Part shown: piece after piece, positions 15,201 through 27,200 of the stretch
Position numbering within the stretch: the stretch's first letter is position 1
Layout: every line of letters starts with the position of its first letter
NCBI GenBank assembly: GCA_907163375.1
Contig: CAJQUW010001671.1
Location: forward strand, 1-64,000
Direction: 5' to 3'
DNA from: Prostheceraeus crozeri
Taxonomy: Eukaryota; Platyhelminthes; Polycladida; Euryleptidae
Length of the DNA: 64,000 nt
Notes under the pieces: model-generated
What the model saw: the letters and a program-made list of their open reading frames with translations, nothing else
The model's database searches: none
What the model was told of the DNA's origin: nothing
Translations under genes and position numbers: made by a program

Positions 15201-18200
15201 ACATCCCGTCTGACGGAGAGCGGCTGCAACTTGCTAGCAAGTTTTTCACCCATTGGTTCATTGTACAGCCTTACTACTTTACTTCTTCCTCGTTTTGCGT
15301 CTCCTCTTCCCGGTTCCGGGGCTGGACGTAGATGCGATGACCCGTTTCCATCTCGAACGATCTAGAGTAATGTCTTCCGACACCTCCAGAGACTCCAGAT
15401 CTTCATGGATACAGGCTTGCCAAGTCTTCTTAGGCAACCATCGACTGACAAGTTGTAGACTTCATTAATGACGTCACCATTGGCTCTTCTTACGTGGCCA
15501 AACCAGCGCAGACGTCTTTGCCGGAGGCGGACTGGAAGTTCGGGCAAACCACAGCGTCTCGCTACTTCTTCGCTTGTAACTTTGTCTTTCAACCTGACCT
15601 TTGCCATATACCTCAGCATTCGTCTGTCAGTACTTCTCAGAAGTTCAACCAGCCTTAGGCTGAGGGGCCACGTTTCTGCGCCGTAGATGAGAACTGATCT
15701 TACACACATCTCATACACATGGGCTCTGCACTTCAATGGGATGCCTTTGTTGGTAAGAAGACTGGCCAATTCTCTCCATTTCGTCCATGAAGCCGCGATG
15801 CGAGTCCGAACCGCTCCTTCTGCGCTTGCCTCTGAGTCCACGACATCTCCGAGGTAACAAAAATCTTGGACCTCTTGTAGGACGATCCCATTCACATTAA
15901 GTGAATCATCCTCAGGCGAGTTGGGAACATCCGCGCACTTCGCCCTACGCCCTACGCACTTAGCTCGTATACAGCCCTCAAGCTATAAGCGCAAGATATG
16001 GAATATCGAAGACATGCTTTTGCATGTAGGCCTATATTTCAATGAAATTATGTAGCCATGTGAGTGTACATGAATCGAACATTTAATTTCACATGTCATG
16101 CCACTCCCCTTTATGCAAATCTAAATAGAAAAACCTCTGCGTAGTCTATGGATCCTTAGTAAAACTATTATGGACTATATACAACAACTGTAGGCCGACA
16201 TCTCTTATAATTGTCAATCCAGGGATAATTTCACTTTCACACTGACTGAGTAAATCGATCTATAGCCATGCAACTCGCCTTAGTTGTGAATTGTCAAATT
16301 TTGCGAAGGGTCGAGAGATCACTCTAACCCATGAATCTTCTATATTATAAGGACACACGCATGCATTTAAGGATGCAGTACAAGCATTTTGCAAATGTAC
16401 ATACAGTAAACCTGCAAAGTGTTCGCATAAGCCCATATGATATGTATGCAGTGTACATACACACATATCGTTATCATGCGCATGATTTGCATGAAGCATT
16501 TTCTCGGTTGCTTCACTCAGTAATCTCATATACTGACCATAGCTCAGTCATGGTTCTGTCTAGCGTGGACCCTCCGCGGGTTCGATTTCTATGTTATCAT
16601 GCCAAAAATCGACAGTCAGATGATGTAATGCTCTATATGAGGTGTTTTCTAGTAAAAACAGGGGGAAATGAGAGAAGTTATGCGCTAGATAATAATAATT
16701 GAAAACGTATGACGTCTGTGGAGATTGCAACGAAGACGCGATGTCTGCCTGTCGAGCGAGAACCGGATTCCTGATCATGAAACTCTGACCTTCTGTCATG
16801 TGTGTGGAATGTGATGCAACGGCAGCCGAATAAAAGCTCTCATATGACTCAAAAGTCCTGAATGACTGCCAAATACTTCATCCAGAAAAGCGCACGGTAC
16901 TGATCCACTGAATTGCATTTCGCGTTTATCTCTGGCCATTATGGAACCTCTGAAAGCAGTTTTGACTGATGTGTTCGGCGTGACAAGCAGGACGTCTGAG
17001 GAAGAGTTGTGTGATATGATCAGAAATGAATGGAAAGCTATCAAACTGTCGATGAACCTACGTTCCTCTTTGCAGACGAAAATAAGGAGGTGGGGGATTG
17101 TTGCTGGAACCGTGTCCATGTGGAGTTTGACTGTCGACTGTCGAGTCGGGATTTTCCTTAAACAGGGCCTTTTTGGCGGCACGTGGCAATTCACTTGAAG
17201 AAAATGCGCTTGTAGCTCTCAGGATGGTGAAAGATGCGATAATCATGCCAATGGTTATCTGAACATCCCGATCACCAGACCTGTAATAGCTTCAGTTCGT
17301 CATAGTTTTTCAGAAAGATCACACTAACCTGCATGCTCGAGGCCGAAAATGAGACTTTCACTGAATGATGTGCACCCTATGCCTACTACGAATCTGCACG
17401 TCTGCCGAGTTCTAGTGAGTTCCTCTTCTTGTCAGACAGGATCAAAGAAAACCGAACGCAGATGGCAGTTTTTGGTTGAATTGAAATTTTCTATGGTTTC
17501 TCTCATTGTATGAAACGTACTAAGCCTAGAGTTATAATTTTTGGCATGGAGTGTCTTCAGGTCATTTCCTTTCATGTTCATGCACCCCTGTCCATAAAGC
17601 TAACCACATTTAGATTTGGCGAGCTTCTTAATGTCGGCAAACACCAGCATGTCGCCCCACTTCATCCACATTCAACCACACTCTCACATACATTGCCGAT
17701 CAGATGCATGATAAGAGCACATGCACATCATAGGAAATGACCTGACGACATTCCATGTCAAAAATTGTGACTCTGGGCTTAGTACTTTTCGTTCAATCAG
17801 AGAAAACATAGAACATTTCATTTTAGCAAAAAATTGCAGTCTGCGTCCCATTGGAATTACATGTGTTTTTCTTTGATCTTGTCTGACAAGAAGAGGAACT
17901 CACTACAACTCGGCAGACGCACTGATTCGAAGTAAGCATAGACATCACTCTGTGAAAGTCTCATTGTCGGCCTCGTTCCCTGCAGGAACTCGTGCTGGCT
18001 GCCGGACTATGAGGTGTACATCATTCTGTGAAAGTCTCATTGTCAGCCTCGTTCCCTGCAGAAACTCGTGCTGGCTGCCGGACTACAAGTCGCCGAAGAA
18101 ACACTTTCTGATGCCAACCTGAAAATTCAAGCGGTTATGAAGGAGAAGAATATATCCAGATCAGAACTGTGGAAGGCGTAATCGAAGCTGGAAATGAGAA

Positions 18201-21200
18201 TTGAAAGGAGGAGCAGCCTCTAGACAGAAATGGCAGACTTGCAGAAGGAACGTGATCAGATGAAGAAAATTAAGGCTTGAAGTTTGGGTGCTCATATGAT
18301 TTCTACTTCTTCCAAAACTATACCGGTACTAAGCTTTAAACCTTTCTAATGAAGGACTAGATCGATTTGTGTGTAAAAGGTACCAATTTTGTTGAAGATT
18401 ATATTGTTCTATCACATTTCATTTCTATATAGTTCGTTTTGCATGTACAACATCGTACACACATGGTCTCATATGCTATCTGCATACTATCCTAGTGTCC
18501 GTAATGTACCCGGGGTACCTGAAATATGACAGAAATTAAGATTCTCATTTCATTGTAGTATATAGGCATATGTACTGTTAAACATCATAACTACCGTAAA
18601 GCCTCTATTTGAACGGCATGCCGCTCTATTTTTCAAACCTTTCCCCGCACTGCCGTTCAATTAGAGAGTGCCGTTCTATTTTTCGACTAGCTGATTAGAA
18701 TTTAGAGATGAAATTTTCAGTAATTTTTATCTTAAATCTGTAAATTTTATAGATGAAAAGCGAAAACATGTAACATAAGAACTCCGCATATATCTATTTG
18801 ACAAAAGTCAACAAACACAGGTTACCAGTAATCACTGGTTAGAAATCACAAACTCACTAGTGAAAATCAAGTGACACGTCGCTTTTGTAGCTGTCCTCGT
18901 CATTCGCATTACATTCAGCATCATCGTCAAAGTTCTGATTGATTCCACGTTCGACACCAGCATTGGCTCGGGCTTGCCGGAGAAGTTGCAAACCAGTCTG
19001 AATTAGCTGGCTTGAAACAATGGGTCTGGCAATCCTCCGAGCCGTCGAGAGCGTTGGTCAGTCCGCATCCTTTGAATGACTTGATGATCAGATCCTTCGG
19101 CAGCTGATAACAGGCATCGACAATCCATTTCAAGTATACTTCCATTGATGGCGCTCGCATGTTGCCGGATTAGCGTGAGATCAAGTTGTGGCGAAGTAAA
19201 AACTTTTCCAACCAGCCGTTGCTCGCTTTGAAATCCTCGTCTGTCGACAAAGCGAGTGCCTGTTTCTGGATTATCGTGCGGCTGACGCGGAACTTTTTCT
19301 GTCGTTGCTGACGAACCCAACAGATGAGCTTCTTGTCGAATTCCTTGTCCTTCAAAGGGCGTCCGGCACCTTGCAGTCGCTTAGTTGATGAGATAGAAGA
19401 TGAAGACGCCTTCAACTGAGCCTCAAGGTGTGCTTTCTGCTCCGTCCACTGTTGGATGCATGCACGAGGGACCTTCTTGTCTTTCGCAGCCTTTGATTTG
19501 CTGTGCTTCTCGGCGTATGCAACAACTTCAAGTTTGAGAGGTATATCGTAAATTCTCCGCTTTGTAGGGGTCACATCTTCAGTGTCAGAGCTGCTAGACA
19601 TGGCTGCGGAATTTCTGTGATCTTATCGAGCTGCGAAAGTTAAAATATCCGGTAAGCTTCTACAATAATACAGAATTGACGAATGGGAATGAGTCTGGGC
19701 GTGGGACTTCCCAGTGTCTAAAAATAGCTCCATAGCATTCTACAAACTATTTTCCTGTTTTACACGTTTTGCAGAAGATTATTTCAATCGTGTAATTGAT
19801 GAAGGAGATGAACTCATCAAAGTGTCGTTCAATTTTTGAACTCCTCCTCTAGACTGCCGTTATATTAGAGGTGCCGTTCAAATAGAGGTTTTACGGTATG
19901 TTAATACGATGTCTGTACGACATTGAAAATGTAGAACGAGTGAAGCGAGTATAGAGGAGTATTAACATTGCTATTGTTGAATATAGACATCGCGATCAAC
20001 CATAGAAATTACATTCAAAACAGAGCATATCAATGAATCAGACCATAGATTTTCAGAGATATGTAACGAAGATATCCATGAAATGAATGTCCTTGGCATA
20101 GAAGTGTAACTCATCAACGACATTCAGTTGAAAGCATAGAAATTAACAATACCATAGAAAGTCCTAGAATGGAAATTGCATGAAAATTATGGCACACGCC
20201 GGGGCAACTTAGTTGGGGCAAAATGCAAACTATACGAGCTGGCTTTCTTGTTTTCGGGTTGGCATTTATATTTATCAGGCCAATTGTGATCTGGATTGTT
20301 GGCCCTTGTCCAAAGATCATGTACACAAAAGCAATAATGAATTTATGAAATACTGCGGCGACAGGATGACAAAGAAAGAAATCCTTTAAAACGCTCTGTA
20401 TGTTCATCATTTTCAAATATCGCTCCTATAATCAATCAAGAGTATAATCAGACACATATGCAACTTGTGATACCGATTTACAGAACATGCATTGCTCCAG
20501 CTTGAAATCAGAGGCCAAGAAATCTCAGAGTATTCATTTTACTTAAAAGGGCTCCCCTGTTCACTATATTTGAACAATTTTCAAAACTTTTGCATACTTT
20601 CGAATATGAGCTGCCAAAATATCATCACACTGCACCACATAAGTCATCCAATGATTAATTGAAGAGTTCCAGCGACATTCTATTTATCTGAGAAATGATT
20701 GTAGGTAAAGAAGCCTTCAGTGTGTTTATTCGACAAAAGCGCTATGTTTCTTAACCGCTTGACGGGGAAATTATCCAATAATTAGAAATTTTATCTGTGA
20801 CTTATTGAGATGTTCTTCCAACCAGTGCAGCGACCACTTTCAAAATGACTCTATGAAAAAAATTTTAATTCGTAATCCAGTGTTGAAAATTTGTATAATA
20901 GTTGTGAATGGCAGGCACAAATAGACAGTATATTAATCCATGGAATAGTAGGCTATTTCACGTGATACAATACCACCATCTCACTAAAATTCTTTTCATG
21001 AAGATCCTGTGATTTGCTGTCAACAATTTCGACAATCAACTTGGCAAATAGTTTGACTATGATATAATGTTTTAGATCGAATCTCATCTGCAGACCATAG
21101 ATTTTTCCATGTGCCATCATTGTACATAGGCAAGATATCAAACTTCCATTCTAGTGTACTATTATCCACTTCTATGGCTAAAAGTGATAGTAAAAAAGTA

Positions 21201-24200
21201 ATGTTAAATATCTAATGTTAAACGGTTTCAATTCATTCAGTGGCTAAAATCTATGTCAATGTATTAACATAGAAAATGTTAAATTTTTTATTGCATTGAC
21301 TAGATACAGACATATTCAACAATATGTAATTTAATGATGTATGATTGAGTCCGATAAGTAAATATAGATAAAACCTTGCTTTGTTCAATTTCATGCGAGA
21401 TAATTTCATCAAGGACCTACATGCACTTTGTTTTCGAAATGATACTGACCAACACAGCTGCAATTAACTATCTTGTGCTTTATAATGAAAATGTCAATTA
21501 ACAAACAAATACTTTATCATAAAAAATGTTGGTCATGGCGCTGGAACCCCTGAGCCTGTATACCGGTCAGCCGTGTGGAAACACAGTCGAGGACTGCAGG
21601 AAAGATTTCGACTTTATTTCAGGTGAAATTTTCCATCGGCGAATGGGTGGAAGAAGTGACACCATTCCGTATGCATCATGGCGTAGCTCTCGTGCTTCTT
21701 GTTCCTCAATGTCCATCATGCCTGATAAATGAAAATTACGTGGAAGCACAAATCACACTCTACTGTCCACAAACAAAGAAGAGTAGTCAGCCGATCACAT
21801 TCACGTATAAGGCCGATCCACTTCGAAGTTTTCAATCACGAACTCGAGACCGGTCTCCACTACGTGATCAACTGGAGACTGATAGCTCAGTGTTGGAAGA
21901 AGATCCTCTGGTCAACGAAATGAAAGATCTGTCAATACGAGGTGAGAATTTTATATTTCATACTGCAATATCTCTATGATTCTTGTTTCCATAATGTAGC
22001 ATTATATCATGACTTTTAGGGCAGTAATTTCAGACATAGACGAGACTGCGTTAGCAGCCGAGACTTTCTGATATTTCTGCCTGCAAAATCCATGATATAA
22101 TGCTATTGTATGTAACTCTTGAGAAGTCTATGAATATTGCAATTATTGATCGCTGTTAGTAACAGATAATGGAGAGATGAAGAAATCTTTGACTGACTTT
22201 TATTGAAGTCTATGATAGTTTGCTCTCTCAATAGATTTCATAGAAATTAACAATACCATAGAAAGTCCTAGTGTGCTATTATCTATTTCTATGGTAGATT
22301 TTGATTCATGAAAAGTTTGAAACTCTATGAATGTTTGCAAATGTGAATAGGTCTAAAATTCAGATTTCTATCTAAAGCTGATTTGAAATATCAGTTTACC
22401 AATTCATTCTTTAATGGATTCTCCAGCTGGAGTGACGGACGACGGTTCATGGCTATCTGGTGCGGTGAGAATTCTATGTGAAATTGGCGGGCGTATGATG
22501 GTGCATTATATACCCTCCAATGCCGGGCAATAATGCATTTCAAACTCATTTCAATCATTTCTATGACCTCCAAAGCTATCGAGAGTGTCGCATAACCAGC
22601 CGCAACACAGTGACGAATTAGCAGTCAGGTGATTATCTATTCAGCTCCAGTATGAGTATATGCGCCTACAGTTGGCAGTAAATTTCAAATAAGTTTCCTG
22701 TAGGTTACATATCTATGAATGTACTATTCAACGCAGAAATCTATGATCCTTGATGTTGTTCCTTAGGCTTATCCTTCAGGGTTTGTAACACGCTGGATGT
22801 TGACTTGTCAAGTGGAAAATTATCTGACGAACTTGCTTTTCTAAGAAGAATCGTTTCGTGCTTTACGTACATTTCTGTCGTCATTTCTTTCCTTAGAATT
22901 GGATAGTCAATTCCAAGAAATATGAGAGTTGAATCAATTTCGTTACAAAGCTTACGGTGATTTTTTCAATTTATTGTATTCATTAATTAGTGGGTTGGTC
23001 ATTATCATTATAATTAGGTTAGTGCATCCGCTGTCATACATTTTAACTTCATCTAATTCTTTTATCGGCAAAGTTCAAAGCAAAATATCATTCATCAGCT
23101 GCTGTTATATCACTCAATTCTTAGAAATCGGCTCTGTCATTCCCAGCAGCGGAATTCCTGGAAATGTGTGATCAGTTTATATAACGCGCGCGCATTTCGT
23201 TTTCCAGCGACTGCAACAGTGAAACGTGAACGTCCCTCGTCTGCCGTCGCTTCTTCATTGAACTATCACAGCAGCAAGTCTTCTCCGATGAGTGATTTGA
23301 CTCTTATTCGAGATGTTGCATGCGGCAATCAACCGTGGAGCAACAACGTGGCCACTGTCATCAAGCGGTCACCTTATATCCTGCAGGTGCCCGACAAAGA
23401 AGGTTTAACGTAAGTAATTCTTTTTAGCTTCCATTCCTTCAATCCCAGCATCCCGAAATTTCTAGGTGTTCATGCATATGCGTGTAGGCGCTTATTACTT
23501 GCTCACTATGTCGATATATTTGCTGCCTTTGTACGAATATAATTAAGCAAGTTTGGTAACACGGAAGTATAATCTAATTTGATCACATTGTATTAATTCA
23601 CAGCTTAAAACTGGCAATAATGCCATTTGAATGCATTGCTTGTGCACAAGGTACAGGTAAATTGATTATAAGTTGTCGCCTAGGAAAATTGATTGCTAAT
23701 ATACATTACTGTATACTATAAAGTACAATGGACATGTGTGTGCATATCTTCAACAAGACATGATAAAATGAATCGATTGAAAATGCTAATGACATTTACA
23801 CTATAAGTAAAGAAAATAAGACCTGAATATTTTGATAAAAAAAGTATTAAATTATATTAATTATATTAATTTATTATATTATAAATTTGCATATTATCAA
23901 ATGTGCGAAATTTTCTTCGATGATACTGTACCTGAATTCAATGCATTCACACTTTAATGAATGTTTTAAGACCTCAACAACTAACAGGACATTCGATGAC
24001 CTTGTACTTTAGATTATGATTAGGCCTCATCAGACCATTTTCAAATATATATTGAAATTCAAATTGTATTTCAATATAATTTCATAATTGTTGTCAATGT
24101 ATTCAAATATATTGAATATATATACAAGGTGAGCATAAAGTCTTTCCCTGATTACAACAATTAATTTGTCATGTTTTAGTCGAAATATAAATTCTTTGAC

Positions 24201-27200
24201 GATGCCATTCGTAAGCTCAGACGTCAAAGTTTTGGTTTAATCACTTCAGAAGTACCGTATCAATCAATTCATACATGAAATTTCAACTTAATCAATTCTT
24301 ATCAATTTTAGCGTTTATAAGAGCAAAATAATTTTTTCATCCAGTATCTTTTATTTAATTTGATTTCAACTACTGTCAATGCACCTCAACATGAGCTCCT
24401 TTCGTTGCCCGGAGCACATCCAAACGATAATCAATTTCGTATAAGATAAGTGTTTTCCAGCATCTCAAGTCTTACGGTCGCTATCGCTTCCCGAATCCGT
24501 AATTTGAGTGTTTCGAGATCACGAACAGGTGAGCGATGAACACTGTCTTTTACGTAACCCCCATAGGAAGAGGACCAGCGTTTTGCGGAATACCAAGTTC
24601 TTGTGAAGCTCTTCGAGTTGATTTCGTTGGACTCCTCTCAAAAGAACTGACTCAACCATTTCTCCACTTGCTGGTGGTCTCCCTCTTCTATTGAGATAGC
24701 CAACGCTCCCAGTCTCTTTGAACTTTTCGTACCAATTCTTTATGCTTTTCACATCCGGAGGAGATCGGCCGTAATGTGATCGGAAATTCCTTTGTACAGT
24801 TATCGGAGACTTAGTTTTATGAAGCCATAGAACGCATTGAGGTTTCTCCAACATAGATGCCATGTTAGACAGATTATCACGGACAAATGAATGTTCAACA
24901 AGATGGAAAAAATTGAATGACTAGAGACACGGCAAGTCAACTATGAAATGAGATCATGATCATTTTATGTAATACGTGTTCAATCGAAGATCAACAAAAC
25001 GAGATCAGAATGTTAACTATATGACTTGATTGATTTTAATATGGGACTCAGGAATGATCGTTTGTATCAACAATTATTCATTATCATACTAAGAGATTTC
25101 AAAGATGTCTTTATCAGAATCAGAAATTATCATCAATTGATAAGAATTGATTGAGTTGAAATTTTATTTATAAATTGATTGATACGGTACTTCTGAAGTG
25201 ATTAGACCAAAAACTTTGACAACATTAATTGTTGTAATCAGGGAAAGACTTCATGCTCACCCTGTATATTAAAATATAAAGCGGAAGGAGACATCTGTCT
25301 AGGTGAAAGTACAGTGCATAAAACGTCCGTCTCGAGAATATGATTGCGGAGGATAATATCGGGTAAGCTGTAACCACACATTGCAACAAGCAATTTTAGA
25401 CTATTCATTTTTCCTGACTCTTTGTAGCTATATTCTCCGATAAGGAAAATGTACGAGTTAAAGAAAAAATCGCGATTACAATCCCAAATTGTAAACCTTA
25501 AGCACCAAGATTACACCTGAATTTGTATCGAGCTTTATTTGAAATCAATATTAAAAATGCCTTCATTATGATGCCGCAGATTATCGCAATAAACATGATA
25601 GCAATTCACAAGGAACATCGCAATGAAACCTGCTATGAGGCAAGCTCATCTTCTCGCATTCCTGTTGACAGTAGGAAAAGCAGGATAAAGCAAAAGTACA
25701 TTGAATGCATCGAGTATATCAGATTACTCAGTCAAGAAGAAACGTTTCTTCATTTATAGTTAATGATGAATATCTCCGCCGTCTTTAATTCAATTGACAC
25801 TTGGGAATAATTCGATGTCCTTACATCCAAGAACACGGCGACTATTTTTAGCAAGATTCTATCTTGTACATGTAATAAGGACAAATTTCCAGGAATTATT
25901 GTGCACCTGCTAGAAATTCTTGGAAATCTGTTCACGTGCAGCCGTGTAGCGGATGACGTAGTTGTCTAGACGGTCAATCAGTGCGTTATGCTTTCACTCA
26001 CTGATTCTTGGAAATTGGTAGTCAGCAAGTGTACAATGCCGTCGGAGGTACAACTTGAGTATGCGGCTGGGAATTAGACGGGTGTCTCCATGAATATTGA
26101 TTCAATCAAGTATTTACTTTACTGTAAACTGACAGCAGTGCGTTTTGGGACAATGCGTGCTGCAGTTTTCAACATTATGGCAATGTTAACACGATGTCTA
26201 TGTGACATTGAAAATGTAGAATGAGCGAAGCGAGTTCCACACCCCTCAATGATTATAGAGGATTATTAACATTGCTATTGTTGAATGTAGACATCGCGAT
26301 TAGCTATAGAAATGATATTTGAAACAAATCATATCAATGAATCAAACCATGGATTTTCAGAGATATGTAACGAAGATATCCATGAAATGAATGTCCTTGG
26401 CATAGAAGTGTAACTCATCAGCGATATTTAGTTGAAGGTGATGTCAAAAAGGTAATGTTAAATATCTGATGTTAAACGATTTCAATTCATTCAATGCTAA
26501 AATCTATGTCAACAAATTAACATATAAAATGATAAATTTTCAATTACATTGACTAGATAGAGACATATTCAACAATAGAAAATCAAAATCAATGTAATAA
26601 AAAACTTAACATTTTCTATGTTAATTTGTTTTAATTAACAGCATTTCAATTTAATTTTAATTTACAGCATGCAGCATGTTGAACTTACGAAAACCGTGTT
26701 ATCGACGCTGAAGGTGTTCACACATCAGGAGGTTTGGACGCTTTAACGTCACTACTCCCCATTTGGAGACTCGGGCGGCGCTGAAATTGTCAGACTTCTG
26801 GAGCGTAGTGGCACTTTCAGTCCGGATGCCTTCCTGTCGACTTCCAGTCACACCTTCGGGGTTCGACCTCTGTACCTTGAGATTGCTAGGCCAAACACTT
26901 AACCACTATACCACGGAGATCGGATGCCTTCCTGTCGACTTCCAGTGGCACCTTCTGGGTTCGACCTCTGTACCTTGAGATTGCTAGGCCAAACACTTAA
27001 CCACTGTACCACGGAGACCGGATGCCTTCCTGTCGACTTCCAGTGGCACCTTCTGGGTTCGACCTCTGTACCTTGAGATTGCTAGGCCAAACACTTAACC
27101 ACTGTACCACGGAGACCGGATGCCTTCCTGTCGACTTCCAGTGACACCTTCGGGCTCATCCTTTCACCATAAGATCGCTTGGCCAAGCACTTAACCACTA

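Larger units (their letters stand above)
19898..21327. mobile_element. Small DNA element A, split by a nested insertion
   Basis: The two ends of A, 19898-20134 and 21177-21327, together match the uninterrupted copy at 26175-26590 (shared ACATTGAAAATGTAGAA, GAAGATATCCATGAAATGAA, TAATGTTAAATATCTAATG). Near the ends TTGTTGAATATAGACAT and ACAGACATATTCAACAA are inverted. No coding capacity. Confidence 0.75.

Noticed and set aside
16941-17198. Small host gene (85 residues)
   Set aside because: No splice context, no recognised domain, isolated in a transposon-rich intron.
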